Part shown: positions 36,701 through 44,263 of the stretch, in pieces | How the letters are laid out: each line of letters begins with the position of its first letter | Numbering within the stretch: the stretch's first letter is position 1 | Source of the DNA: Tachinus rufipes | Lineage: Eukaryota; Arthropoda; Insecta; Coleoptera; Staphylinidae | Direction: 5' to 3' | Assembly (NCBI GenBank): GCA_963932245.1 | Contig: OZ010742.1 | Span: 31,816,479-31,880,478, forward strand | DNA: 64,000 nt | Translations under genes and position numbers: made by a program | Notes under the pieces: generated by a model | What the model was told of the DNA's origin: nothing | Database searches by the model: none | The model's input: only the letters and a program-made list of their open reading frames with translations

Positions 36701-39275
36701 CGTACTAAAAGCATGTACACACAACGCATTTAAAACACAATAGTATAACAACTCGGGTTATAGATAGGCAATGTTGGCCCTAAATCCCAAATCGGCCAAC
36801 TACTACTTCAGTTCAGAGAAAACTTAAATCATAATAAGAATCTTGACAAGGTACTCTAAATTGAGAAAAACATGCATACTATGAGCATTATAGATAGTCC
36901 AATGTGCAAAGGATGTAAAATGAAAGATACGACAACCGAGCACGTACTATGTAACTGCCCGGCACCCTACGTTAGGAAATTGGTGGCTTGTCATGGCCAG
37001 CACAAGGAAAACACATTCAATTAATGTTCAAGCTTACATCAACCGGTAAGGTTTACCACCGAACAAGGTACAAAGGCCCTAATGAGACCTAAGTGCAGTA
37101 AAAATGGTTTTACCCTCCCACTCAAATCCAGAAGGCAGAACATGGGGTGACCGGTCAAAGTTTTTAAATGAGTAGTAATTATAAATCTCATTCAAAAACA
37201 CTTAAGCGTACTAGTAGTTTACAACTGCCTAAGATTATACTGCAATGTATTATTTATAAAAACTTACAGTTACAGAGCAACGTTGTTATTGTGAAGAAGT
37301 TTCGATTTTTCAAAGCAAAAATTATATTTGATTGATTTTTTTTATCATATATACTGAAGTTAAAAAAATCCGGGAATATAAAATGAATAACTTCAGGCAT
37401 CAGTACTCGTTGCTCCACAGCACACCTATATTTTGAAATATTCTTCTTTATAAATTGTACAATGATACACGGTAAATAGTTTTTTTAATAATACATATAT
37501 TGTTGATCTATTTTTAAAACTGAATTTATTAATGAACTACCTTGTAATATCTGATAAATTTTAGATGTATTGATTTAAATATTATTCTCACATCATGAAC
37601 ACCAACGATTTACTATCTCTAGTACAGACGATTTAGCTAAGAGTTCACGTATTAAGATCATTTTGTCTATGTCATTAGCTTTACTTTAATATTAATATTA
37701 TTATATTCCACGTGATGTTATTTCTATTTAGTAAAACAGTTTTTTTATAGTAAAAATTATTTCAAAGTATAAACATTTTTTTTATAAATTTGATAATTAA
37801 AAATAAAAGTAAATTATCGTGCTAGTAATTGATATTGAAATTTAATACTTTTCGTCATATTCATTGGTTGTTATTGTTGCTTTGATAATAAATCCCCGCC
37901 TGACTAGATCATCATTAATTGTTTCCCTATAGCAAATATTCCATTTAAATGGTCATTGGAATATAGTAAATGTTTATAAACAACATAATCTACAAATTAA
38001 ATGTATCCACTGCAGTTTACGATAGGTTTAATTAGCTTAAGGTTAAATCATCGTGATTTAGTGAAATAATACCGGAAAATTTGTTGTCAACACTAAAATA
38101 TGCCACAGGATTATTTTTACTGTTGTTTATAATCTGCAATAAAGGTAGGTATATCTAGCTAGATTATTTGCATTTGCGCGAGTCCAGCAATTTAAAATGC
38201 AAATTTTCTGTTTAATTTATATGTAAAGTTCTGTTGGATAATTAAGCATTTTCTCCTAACAGTCACACATATAGACACAAGTATATTTGTCCTTAATTAA
38301 TTTTATACAACCTAAGCAGTCGTAAAAATAAATTCCTTCCGAACGCAATAACCGCGGGATGTTTTCACTTACTTGGGTATTGTTGTCACTTGCATTATCA
38401 GCATAGAGATAAAAATGGATGCTGCACAACCCATGTAATACCGGAACTCCGGGTCGGGTTGACTCCGGTATTCCTTTTCGTGTCGTCTATTTCGGAACCA
38501 GAGCAGAGCTGGATGGAGGTCGTCACTGCTCCATTTCCGGCTAGAAAATTTATATGACTCGGCATTACTTAGACGAAATCAGGCAGAAAATTACATATAG
38601 CTGACAATTTATTATAAAATCATAAATTATTATTCTTGCTCATAATCGAGATGTTTGCTGCTATTTAATGAATATATTTTAGATTGTCATTAAAATTTAT
38701 AGAACGTGTTGTAAAATTGAATTTAAAAATACAAACCTGCATTCGAAACACGTATTCCTGTCAGGAAGTAAGTTTGATTCTATCATCGCCAGGCTCTATA
38801 AAGGAAAATAAATATAAAATCAATTTTTGATGTGCTTATTTTATGTAACATGCTGTGAAATATAATGTTATTTATATACTACTATATTGCGTTAGTATTG
38901 TTAAAAACAGTTTGCTTTCATCACAATAACACGCAATATTCACCTGTTGATAAGAATTTGACTGAAAGAAATCATAAATTATTAATTATGATGTAATATT
39001 ATCCCGGCCACCAATAGTATAATTAATTTAGTAATACTTACAGTTAATTCAATATTTTTTGCTAATGTAGATTCGGCTATATTAGCGAAGGGTTTATCAG
39101 CCCCCCAACATTCCACATACTTTGTCATTTTGCTTGATGGTCGCGACCTAGTAGGAGCTCCTCCAGGAGTTGCCATCCCTAAACCTGAACATTGATCTCC
39201 CACAAGACTATTATTTCTTTCTGATATTGTTGACAGGCGAGTTTTTACATTTCCATTTGCTTCTGCTTCCATTTT
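9545..39275 (-). CDS. Ac78C: Membrane adenylate cyclase, Ac78C/ADCY8-like, C-terminal part (11 exons, 5' end missing)
   Basis: The enzyme makes cyclic AMP from ATP at the plasma membrane, downstream of G proteins and, in this subgroup, calcium/calmodulin. Exons on the minus strand: 39275-39042, 38795-38737, 38540-38373, 30314-30083, 30029-29889, 29832-29669, 29612-29441, 29379-29167, 29115-29011, 9970-9853, 9798-9545. All junctions have GT and AG, and phases agree throughout, giving 619 residues and a TAA. Residues 1-78 are the C1b region, about 100-390 the second membrane block, and about 391-619 the C2 domain. C2 keeps the adenine/catalytic set: EKIKTIGSTYM (Lys), YDIWGNTVNVASRM (Asp, Asn, Arg) and VKGKG (Lys). 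Assignment to Ac78C/ADCY8 rests on remembered family wording such as LYHERYS and GLECLRLLNEIICEFDK. Other membrane cyclases are less likely. Large introns are transposon-filled. Confidence 0.9.
9853..9970 (-). CDS. Ac78C: Adenylate cyclase exon (C2, middle)
   Basis: The exon encodes EASRKEEHIIIALVEFAVTL and QINRDSFQRFKLRV. Acceptor TTGCAG, donor GTAAGT. It ends one base into the glycine codon of RVGLNHGP. Confidence 0.93.
9971..11264. other. Cyclase intron, no recognised element
   Basis: AT-rich intron sequence. Small open frames here have no recognisable motif, and I see no exon or RNA gene. Confidence 0.5.
11265..13600 (+). repeat. A/C-biased stretch with six copies of a CCGRCTGC-type motif
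   Basis: The plus strand is strongly enriched in A and C over about 2 kb. A motif close to TACCGACTGCGCCA recurs at 11273, 11799, 12273, 12493, 12676 (as TCGACTGC) and 12822. Three copies are preceded by CCTACC or ACTACC, and the first two are followed by AATTTGGTG. Copies at 12493 and 12676 also share nearby ATTCCTATGC and AACAAACAA words. No intact reading frame was found. It may be a worn minisatellite-like array or the gag/leader part of an LTR element. Confidence 0.45.
13601..15389. other. AT-rich intron sequence
   Basis: No supported gene. The words near 14515-14545 (GGAAATAAAGTCTATTATTG) look like a non-LTR 3' tail on the plus strand, but no coding remnant could be linked to it. Confidence 0.35.
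15390..16010 (-). mobile_element. R1-clade-like non-LTR retrotransposon fragment, C-terminal part
   Basis: On the minus strand pieces read KYLEVTLEAKG then QVKKAVRRTKEMEEKLNRLM, as in the RT thumb of R1-clade elements. Near 15640-15580 the zinc-knuckle-like tail CLIC...ENHGYAEHTLVE follows. Stops and frameshifts are present. It lies opposite in orientation to the related element at 16076-17364, with a TTAGG-like tract between them. Confidence 0.6.
16037..16072 (+). repeat. TTAGG-like (insect telomere-type) repeat tract, left
   Basis: Imperfect repeats of TTAGG/GGTTAG type, including CTTAGGTTAGGTTCGGTTAG. TTAGG is the usual insect telomere repeat. This short tract is interstitial, inside a gene intron. 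It borders the 5'-truncated end of the R1-clade element. Confidence 0.7.
16076..17364 (+). mobile_element. R1-clade (TRAS/SART-like) non-LTR retrotransposon, 5'-truncated, with poly(A) tail
   Basis: The copy starts in the RT catalytic region (AYADELAVIIT in place of YADD, near 16160-16195) and goes on through KELEETGNRALALIKRK, YLGVTLGTN and VLYGAKIW (near 16545-16570). After RRTTP and VADTKPLDLVV comes a C-terminal part with RLIADVRRWMG, RGHGC and a knuckle (CLYCEQRDTVEHTVFH near 16950-17000). An untranslated tail and A10 at 17355-17364 follow. The order and wording match R1-clade elements, some of which (TRAS, SART) insert into TTAGG repeats. Stops and a 26-bp tandem duplication (16408-16459) break the frame. 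Confidence 0.78.
16408..16459 (+). repeat. 26-bp perfect tandem duplication inside the R1-clade element
   Basis: Two identical 26-bp units starting GTGAGGAATGCATG lie head to tail. 26 is not a multiple of three, so the duplication shifts the frame. It must be later than the insertion or present in a dead source copy. Confidence 0.9.
17365..17640 (+). repeat. TTAGG-like tract followed by two more related 3' tails
   Basis: GGTTAG-type repeats directly follow the poly(A) at 17364 and run to 17400. Then two further short units occur. Each has TTTAGTCRGTA (17465 and 17583, as at 17290 in the element's own tail), then a C/T-rich TCYTCYTC stretch, an A-run, and TTAGTTAG. They look like 3' ends of related, heavily truncated copies. 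Confidence 0.55.
17695..17930 (+). mobile_element. mariner-type transposase fragment (helix-turn-helix part)
   Basis: The fragment reads YKSFKNDSRSGQPVNV then IQELV and LTKSEG, ISNVKAV, INSSN and HLGINK, and ends with NARWVP, in mixed frames. This is the N-terminal DNA-binding region of mariner transposases (family wording: DDPRSGRPV, HLGLRK, SARWVP). The catalytic part is absent. At its 3' side it abuts a non-LTR fragment. Confidence 0.75.
17925..18290 (+). mobile_element. Non-LTR retrotransposon fragment (RT C-terminal part)
   Basis: It begins TYGAETWTLTKNNIE, the conserved block after the RT thumb in APE-type elements, and runs on as a worn tail ending in an A-rich tract near 18230-18250. 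No open frame remains. Confidence 0.6.
18291..19949. other. AT-rich intron sequence
   Basis: No gene, repeat family or RNA was recognised. Confidence 0.5.
19950..21895 (+). mobile_element. Ty3/Gypsy-type retrotransposon, RNase H and integrase remnants
   Basis: The left part is weakly recognisable. An RNase H-like stretch (QTDVCNSQL, ARLSPKKFSSNKLKFMAIIW near 20545-20690) and integrase (LSDNGPQLTNRYFKNAV near 21350-21395) are clear. HPQANPVDRQNAELK (near 21428-21475), HNNRYNNAAIGQSPSQMLLE (near 21540-21600) and a late VMVRD block (near 21715-21730) follow. Frames are broken by stops and indels. No LTR pair was found. Confidence 0.72.
21910..23080 (+). mobile_element. Jockey-type non-LTR retrotransposon, RT remnant
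   Basis: A 177-codon open stretch holds RT motifs before the catalytic site: NHQHGFKYGLFTNHQLPRVT, FDAEKACDKVCHQDLLLNLK and an RLIKLIAFYMK block. The next frames contain DTALYTLKHPK, KVKINLKKSKAIVFS and ILTCPAWGI. Then comes YIRNT...DLRLDPTRDH-like sequence, the usual end of Jockey-type proteins. The FADD box itself is degraded and only the DTALY part remains. It follows the Gypsy remnant closely. Confidence 0.75.
23081..25019. other. Unassigned intron sequence, probably old transposon
   Basis: The composition is less AT-biased than true spacer from 23400 to 24300, and there are short open frames, but no motif could be named. A short stem GGTGGAGCTTCACTCCACC lies at 24099-24117. The whole may be LTR or leader sequence of an element whose pol is gone. 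Confidence 0.3.
25020..25329 (+). mobile_element. Non-LTR retrotransposon, left part of a copy split by a DNA transposon
   Basis: The left part encodes the RT fingers (SHIYKLMIKIILNRISNRLD, then FQTNEQANFKK, IIKQLIEKNYT) and ends in AMKRCR. The reading resumes at 26996 as ...RIDYKYMKLIKNIYKNATL when the intervening element and one CAG are removed, so both halves are one insertion. Confidence 0.75.
25330..26995. mobile_element. DNA transposon with about 52-bp terminal inverted repeats and CAG duplication
   Basis: The ends are inverted repeats: 25330-25381 and 26943-26995. Both start TRGTGACACTCCGCC and contain ATCGCATCGCAAT and ATGACGTCA, with roughly seven mismatches in 52 positions. CAG is found on both sides (25327-25329, 26996-26998), and removing the element plus one CAG restores the host element's reading. 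The interior (1.56 kb) is AT-rich, and I see no transposase, so it is non-autonomous. Related inverted words (TCGAATCGA, TGACGTCA, GGTACTYCGT) recur inside at about 25755-25840 and 26710-26775. A 3-bp duplication would fit PIF/Harbinger or CACTA, but the ends match neither clearly. Confidence 0.85.
26996..27905 (+). mobile_element. Non-LTR retrotransposon, right part of the split copy
   Basis: It continues the RT with RQGDKISPYFFTNALEDVFK (near 27110-27165), MNISKTN, KRIKIAWAAFRILKNIF, KVFDQCVLPNLTT and QRAM. The WAGHV-like region and a basic tail (TKWRPQTRRRDP near 27710-27740) follow. The FADD catalytic motif lies in a deleted section near 27200. Stops and frameshifts are numerous. Confidence 0.78.
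27906..29010. other. AT-rich cyclase intron end
   Basis: Nothing recognised. A 66-codon open frame at 28093-28293 has a cysteine cluster (CIICCGCVSC) but no other support. Confidence 0.4.
29011..29115 (-). CDS. Ac78C: Adenylate cyclase exon (C2, adenine-binding lysine)
   Basis: 35 codons encode LLLKPKFSCIEKIKTIGSTY and ASGLRPGKEDD. The lysine of IEKIKTIG corresponds to the C2 residue that reads the adenine ring. Acceptor TTGCAG, donor GTAAGT. The next exon recognised is 19 kb away. Confidence 0.92.
29167..29379 (-). CDS. Ac78C: Adenylate cyclase exon (start of C2 catalytic domain)
   Basis: 71 codons in phase 0 encode ILLENILPAHVAEHFL, AVMFASIPNYKEFY and GLECLRLLNEIICEFDK, the N-terminal part of the class III cyclase C2 fold. 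Acceptor TTCAAG, donor GTAATT. Confidence 0.93.
29441..29612 (-). CDS. Ac78C: Adenylate cyclase exon (last helix and signalling helix)
   Basis: The exon encodes the last membrane helix (SAVVLSVAVIIFHILDRQ), then the charged coiled segment leading into C2 (YLWKAKLKVEQEEVETM and RGINK). Acceptor TTTTAG, donor GTAAAT. Confidence 0.9.
29669..29832 (-). CDS. Ac78C: Adenylate cyclase exon (membrane helices)
   Basis: The exon encodes two helices (SALTLAAISVFLRMGFLL and LCLMVASVISHIVIYSYLEF) and ends within a glutamate codon (GA|A) shared with the next exon. Acceptor TTCAG, donor GTAAAT. Confidence 0.88.
29889..30029 (-). CDS. Ac78C: Adenylate cyclase exon (extracellular loop)
   Basis: 47 codons in phase 0 encode a hydrophilic, proline-rich loop with one N-glycosylation sequon (FNLSDIS). 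This is the expected place of the glycosylated outer loop of the second membrane block. Acceptor TGCAG, donor GTAATT. Confidence 0.85.
30083..30314 (-). CDS. Ac78C: Adenylate cyclase exon (membrane helices)
   Basis: Two hydrophobic helices are visible (LAPTLVVIIVFVYLTWL and LAIFLLSVLLISTCAVISL), separated by a cysteine-containing hydrophilic loop. Acceptor TTACAG, donor GTAATT. Confidence 0.9.
30315..31640. other. AT-rich start of the 8-kb cyclase intron
   Basis: No gene or classified repeat seen. Confidence 0.45.
31650..32170 (+). mobile_element. Non-LTR retrotransposon fragment, endonuclease domain
   Basis: In shifting frames the segment reads GRQLYQNKTDNKTGQRDVAF, FLVNK, IINGDLNAKIGQKNKTDSEN (near 31935-32000) and WVSPDGRTTNKIDYILC (near 32090-32145). 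These are the metal-binding and catalytic blocks of the APE-type endonuclease (GDFNAKIG and DYIL in the family). It stops abruptly near 32160. A possible continuation follows 300 bp later. Confidence 0.72.
32460..32770 (+). mobile_element. Possible continuation of non-LTR element (linker region)
   Basis: An A-rich, lysine-rich stretch (DIKEIANIWTKQKTISQKTS) resembles the region between endonuclease and RT in APE-type elements. It could continue the fragment ending at 32170, with about 290 bp of unrelated AT-rich sequence between. The match is weak. Confidence 0.35.
33000..34765 (+). mobile_element. Non-LTR retrotransposon, linker and RT with internal deletion, A-rich tail
   Basis: Two long open stretches (125 and 221 codons) cover the linker and RT. 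Seen in order are RPWLHQRLSYSPKKR-like, NRIRKIKREHWKNFSREMDS, ISEIKHLKYGKYPDPDNV, WKNCITILLFKKGKTSDPVN, YQGICLLDTSIKLFTRILQQ and EQQGFQINRSTVDAVF. After a deletion of motifs A and B come VRKVNHGYTMRKQQLKIICY and ADDATLFADTEDV (the catalytic YADD, near 34080-34120). C-terminal pieces (YKACVKPVMTYTAET) and an A/G-rich tail at 34720-34762 follow. This family differs from the 2578-4380 and 40046-42370 copies. It is inactive because of the deletion. Confidence 0.82.
34766..35329. other. AT-rich intron spacer
   Basis: No recognised feature. Confidence 0.4.
35330..37150 (+). mobile_element. Non-LTR retrotransposon with RNase H region (R1/LOA/I-like), heavily decayed
   Basis: The pieces are KTHFPSCK near 35430, VFIPKLGRSDYT near 35635-35670 (family PKPGRxDYT), a thumb block (LIWGLHLNKRYKKMYMSF near 35975-36035) and an RNase H-like stretch (YTYDSKT near 36315). 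KLCWMKEHYNTIGNVRL follows near 36595-36650, corresponding to the WVxGHxxIxGNExAD block. A final zinc knuckle (MCKGCKMKDTTTEHVLCNC) lies at 36901-36957. The RT catalytic core is largely missing. The RNase H after RT places it near the LOA/I/R1 groups, but the exact clade is uncertain. Confidence 0.7.
37151..38372. other. AT-rich intron sequence
   Basis: No recognised feature up to the cyclase exon at 38373. Confidence 0.45.
38373..38540 (-). CDS. Ac78C: Adenylate cyclase exon (start of second membrane block)
   Basis: The exon encodes RKWSSDDLHPALLWFRNR, then QPDPEFRYYM, then the first helix of the second membrane block (CAASIFISMLIMQV). Acceptor TTCTAG, donor GTAAGT. It is GC-richer than its surroundings. 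It ends two bases into a lysine codon completed by the exon 8 kb away at 30314. Confidence 0.88.
38737..38795 (-). CDS. Ac78C: Adenylate cyclase exon (short, 59 bp)
   Basis: The exon encodes SLAMIESNLLPDRNTCFEC. It lies between a TATAG acceptor and a GTTTGT donor, which is a weaker donor than its neighbours. It was found because the flanking exons do not join in phase without it. With it, the split serine codon (AG|C) is restored. Confidence 0.82.
39042..39275 (-). CDS. Ac78C: Adenylate cyclase exon (C1b region)
   Basis: 78 codons in phase 0. The acceptor is TTTCAG and the donor GTAAGT. It contains RLSTISERNN and KYVECWGADKPFANIAES, the linker after the first catalytic domain. An ATG at its second codon is very unlikely to be a true start because the protein family needs C1 and six helices upstream. 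Confidence 0.88.
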
Positions 39276-40045
39276 CTGAAACACAAGAAAACATAAACAT
39301 TAATTTTGTATAATTCATAAATATAACGTAAGACATATGTAAATAATTTAATTTATACATTTGATTTGACTAAACTATTTATAGATAGTAATAATACATT
39401 ATAAATGTAATAAAAATGTGTAAAATATCTGACAAATTGCGCTTCGCAACTCATAATGTCCAGTGTTTATAACCATCGATAAAGGTTCATGTGGCGTAGA
39501 TAACACGCCACTGTAGAGGTCATAGTTCCAATTCGCACTTGGAGTAATTATTCGATTATGTATTATATTCAAATATTAATTACTTTATACTATACAATAC
39601 ATACAAATAAACAAACATTAGCTGATGCTAAATAATAAATTATATTGTATTTAGTCAATATAAATAAACTCATTTAGTTTAAAATACACCGCGTTAACAA
39701 AATAAATTACCCTTTAGTTAAAATTGAATAGTTTTCATATTTATTAATCACATTTATAAACATTGACTAATTTTAAATTTGTTGCTTGTTTCCAAAAATA
39801 ATTTATAGCACAAAATTTGAGGTTTATAAAGTAACACTTAATAATTTAATTTTAAGAAACAATTAAAAATTTTAGAACCTCATTATCTCATGTCATTAGA
39901 AATTTAAATCTCCATACTTTGCGTAATTGATTTAAAAACAAAACTTAAAATGCGTGAGTTCTGTTCAAAGTTTATCATAAAACATCACAAAATTCATGCC
40001 TTTAACAATAAAATTGTTTTTGCACATTTTTTATTTTTAAGAAAC
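39276..40045. other. AT-rich sequence upstream of first cyclase exon seen
   Basis: Expected to be intron, because the C1 domain exons must lie further right. No exon was found. Confidence 0.45.
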
Positions 40046-42370
40046 TTAAGTTAGGGTGGGTAATCGATGACGGCAATAACCACCAAGTAAGCCCAACCCA
40101 AATGTCAACCTCTCTTGCACGCGGTGCCCGCTGCTAGATAACGAACGAGGCTCTGGCGACCGAGTCATGGCGGTATAACCATTCAAACGAGAATAAAGGA
40201 AATGTATTCTCACATAAGCCCCAGAATGGGTGCCTGCAAGCACCAGCAGAAGCAGACCACCCGAAAACCCGTATAAAATAGTTCTGTTGGTAGGATATAG
40301 TCAGTTGTGGATTATTTCGACAAATATGGTGGCGGAAGATTTCAATTAAGAAACAACGGCGGCATATTAAGTTTTAGTCAGATGAACTACACAAACCCAC
40401 CAACCGGCAGGGCAAGCGTGGTGGGTAAATGCAAAAACTCTTTAAACTTTAAACATAAATACACAAGAAACTACAATAAGGCCCCGAGTCCTCAGCAATC
40501 TGCCGCCTCCCAGCTACGACAACGGCTGGAATAGAGAACAGATCAGAGGTGCTAAGAATGACTAGGCTTACAAAGGTTGTCATAGGAAACAACTAATAAT
40601 CGCAACGTACAATATAAGGACTATGAGATCAGACAAACACTTGGATGAACTAGAAGAGGAACTCTCACATATAAAACTCCACTCTTAAATAAGGACATGT
40701 CTTGTACCAAAACAATTCTGATACCAACTAGCAAAATGGGGGTATAGGAATACTCATCATCAAACATCTGAAACATCTCGTTACAAAAATGGAATCTGTC
40801 TCGAGCAGGGTTATATATATATATATATATATATATATAATGGTACTGATTTCAAAAAGGTATTGCCTCCAGATTATCCTTGTATATGCACCAACTAGTA
40901 CATCCAACGAGGAAAAAATAGAGCAATTTTACGACGACATATCAACAGCAAGGAAAACTGGAAAACCACAATTTTTCATTATCATGGGCGACTTCAATGC
41001 AAAGATTGGAGAAAGACAGGACAGCCAAAAAGTAAACATAGGTCAGTTTGGACTGGGAAAAAGAAATAGCCGAGGAGAAATGCTCCTAAACTATCTGCAA
41101 CAAGAGAACCTATATTGCATAAACACCTTTTTAAAAAATCCGGAACATTGTAAATGAACATGGGTGAGCCCAGGTGGCAGAACAAAAAACCAAATAGACT
41201 TCATTATATCGAAAAAAATCACTAATAACAGATGTCTTAGTCTTAAATAATTTCAGAACAAGAAGTGACCATAGAATGATCAGAGCAACATTACTGCTAA
41301 ACACCAAACTCGAGCGAAATAAAATGATTCTGAAACGGACGCACCTACAAATTGATGACTTAAAACAACATTCCAAAAATATTAACTCGAGCTACATTCC
41401 AAATTAAGTCTACATTCTTTAAAAGACTTGGACATAGACTCACTGTCCGATAAAATCGCAGCTGATATAAGAACCGTAAATAAAAAAGTATGCATGAGAG
41501 CCAAAACTCACAAAAACAAAAAAATTAGTCTAAACACAATAAAACTAATAGAACAGCAAAGAAAGCTAAACCACAACTTCCCCTAATATAGACAACTAAA
41601 CAGAATTATAAAGACAGAAATTCGCAAGGATACAAGATCATTTAATACTAGGAAAATCAAGGAAGTCATTGAAGATAATGCAAACATAAAAGTATTACGA
41701 TCGCACATTCACAATGGGAAAACGAAAATCTACAAAATCAAAAATAATACTGGACAAATTGTTAAAGGAAAAGAAGACATTAAAAAACCAGTTGAGGACT
41801 TCTACGTGAAACTATATGCCTCCCTAATACAGGAACCACCAACACTCGCCAGCGGAAGGAAAGAAATCACTAACGTTAATTCCAAAGAAATGTCTTGTAG
41901 ACTACGAAAAAGCGTTTGACTCTATCGAGATGTGGGCAGTATTACAGGCAATGTCTAACGCACGTTATGACTCCAGCAATATCAGATACATCTATGATAA
42001 CGCTACTCTACAAGTAAAAATTGATGACGACACATTAACAGACAAGGTTTCCATTAGAAAAGGGGTGCGACAAGGCGATACGATCTCACCAAAACTTTTC
42101 ACGCTTGCAATGGAAGATATCTTTAAGAGACTAGACTGGAATAAAAAAGGCATAAACATAGATGGAAAACACCTTAACCATCTACGTTTTGCAGACAATA
42201 TTATCCTCATTAGTTCAGATTACAGTGAACTAAAAGACATGCTCTTACAACTAAATACAGCATCTAAAGAAGTCGGTCTTAAAAATGAACGTTAAGAAGA
42301 CTAAGATCATGAGTGAGAATGAGACATCTATTAGCGTAGAAGGACAAATGGTAGAAAAGGCAACATATTA
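40046..42370 (+). mobile_element. Non-LTR retrotransposon (same family as 1600-4380), 5' UTR to RT, internal deletion
   Basis: The 5' region shares GGATATAGT, AAGAAACAACGGC and GGCAAGCGTGGT words with the copy at 2578. The endonuclease is well kept (KISKRY-like, IILVYAPTSTSNEEKIEQFY, FFIIMGDFNAKIGERQDSQK near 40970-41030, NSRGEMLLNYLQQENLYCIN). The linker is recognisable to 41880. There a deletion joins VNSKEM to CLVDYEKAFDSIEMW (motif A). Then come KGVRQGDTISPKLFTLAMED and HLRFADNIILISSD near 42180-42220, where the catalytic FADD reads FADN. The 3' end is cut near 42370. Confidence 0.83.
40812..40839 (+). repeat. (TA)14 microsatellite inside the endonuclease frame
   Basis: A pure TA run lies where the family encodes VIYIV. 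The sister copy at 3300 has a short GTAATATATATTAT at this spot, so the run probably grew from a TATATA seed in the coding sequence. Confidence 0.9.
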
Positions 42371-43690
42371 TAGTAAAATCTTTTCTTAATGTACTGGTAA
42401 AAAAAAATAAATCGATAATCAAATTATTTGTAGAAGCAGCAATGAAGCCAGAGTTGCCATTTTTGTTAAAATCCTACAAATCAAGGTAGCGGTCGGCATG
42501 CTCTTAATATTGATAGGAATGGTTTTATTAAAGGTCCGGCGTCGCAGACTCTCAAAAGTAACAATTTATTACCGGTACGATTAGACTACGGAAACCAATC
42601 TTAAATAATAATTATCTGGAAACCCAGACAAATGCCCTTTTTAATCAAAAATAAGAAAAACTCCCCTTGGCTATTAGTCTAACCAATCACATTCGAGCAT
42701 AAGAAAAGAGCTTACGAGAATATACATATATAAAAACTGATTTTTCGAACAAACAGGCACAACAACTCACAGACGGAAACCGACAAGAAATTTCATTACA
42801 AGCTAAGTAAAAAGTGCAAAAAACTAGTGAAACGCCCTTATTGAGCGGACATAGTGCCATCTCAACGCCGTTTAACCACGCAACCTGGAAGTCCCCAAAA
42901 CCTGGTAAACTCAACCAGCAGATCTATACCATAGATCAGAGGCTTTCTCGGTGTCCTTGCATTTATTGCCAGAAAACCACACAATCATGCCCTAAGGCCA
43001 CTCCACACTTAAGTGAAAGAATTTTCAGAGAGTAGCCCAAGGCGCGGAAAATACCTACACCGGGCAACAAACACACACACACACAGAAACACCAAAAAAC
43101 AACCTTAAATACTACATTTAGAGAAAAAAGACACCGACAAAGATATTACGATATTCACGATGTTAACCAAACTATCAGGAAAAAAAAAACAAGAGAGAGT
43201 CTTATAAAAAACCAGAATCATTTTTTAAGGCTACCGAACAATATTTTCAATATCAGAAAATTTAAAGCCTATAGAAACTCAAAGCAAAGAATTTTTTGAC
43301 AGTACGCGGACCCAGTAGAGCTTGTCATTCACAATGTAGAAGCAGCTGAACATCATCACTTTCATAACCTTTAAATAACTGTTTTTGGCCTAACCCAAAC
43401 CACGGGGCTGAAGCTTTAAATTAGGAACTGTTCAACGTGGTTTAGTGGAGTCATCTAGCGGCAAAGTGGACAGAGGACGCTAGTAAAAATTTAAAAAGCC
43501 AAAAATTTCAAGGTCATAATATTCGGTTTGTTTTGCTCATACCTAATCTATGTTTAGTAAATCTATTTATTAGAGTAATGTATTTTATTAACTAGAGAGC
43601 TAATTAAATATATGTTTAGTATAGACATTTATAACAAATAAAAATATATTAACATATAATTGTTAATAAAATAAAATATATTTAACTCAA
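42371..43690. other. Unassigned, A/C-rich; possible LTR-element leader
   Basis: A TATATAAAAA string at 42728-42737 and A/C-rich sequence after 42750 resemble an LTR promoter and gag leader. The 73-codon open frame at 42814-43035 has no known motif. A CA repeat lies at 43070-43083. No partner LTR was found. Confidence 0.25.
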
Positions 43691-43696
43691 TTAAAA

Positions 43697-44263
43697 GTTA
43701 GTTCACACGAGGACAGTCAAGTAAATTTTAACTAAATTATAACTTACTTGCCCGCTTGTAAACAGTCCGATAGTGGTAAGTGGTAAGTTGCGGGGCATTC
43801 CAGGCAAGTAAAAATTTAGCAGCTAGAATACAAAATATTCTATTTTTGCAAGCAAGTAGGCGCGCGCACTCACCCCCTACCGGAGCCAAGCACTTGTCAC
43901 TTAACCCGTATCAGCGTGTGGACAAGCACAGTTTAGTAAAGACATTATAGTTCACAAGTTCAACAAGTTTCGACGTATTCTTTGAATAACATTTCACTTG
44001 CACCAAAAATATTTTGTCTTGCAATCCATTTTTGCTCCCAAAGTCGTTTCTTGACCTCTTCAGATATTTTATCCTTTATTTCCTCCACAATTGCTTTTAA
44101 AATATTGCGAAGCACACCTTTAAACAATTCCACAGAAGCGTTTATCTGTAAACCGAACTTGCCACTTGATACGTGCCAGCTGCGTGTGGACGCAACTTTA
44201 CACAAAAGCAGTAACTAATAATTTAGTTAGCACTTACCAACTGTCTCCGTGTGCTAATAGTTC
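43697..44263 (-). mobile_element. PIF/Harbinger-like element remnant with short inverted ends
   Basis: The left end TAGTTCACACGAGGACAGT and the right end (minus strand) TAGCACACGGAGACAGT form imperfect inverted repeats. Between them an 81-codon minus-strand frame (44205-43960) encodes VKKRLWEQKWIARQNIFGAS followed by EMLFKEY. It resembles the N-terminal domain carried by Harbinger-type (ALP1/HARBI1-like) genes (family wording: WVRPWIxRRxxxGASxxLLKEL). The DDE nuclease part is absent, so the element is non-autonomous. The duplication could not be settled. Confidence 0.6.

Noticed and set aside
38982..39284. ATG near 39269 as the start of a separate short cyclase
   Set aside because: A TTTCAG acceptor lies directly upstream, and the exon belongs to the C1b region of a longer protein.
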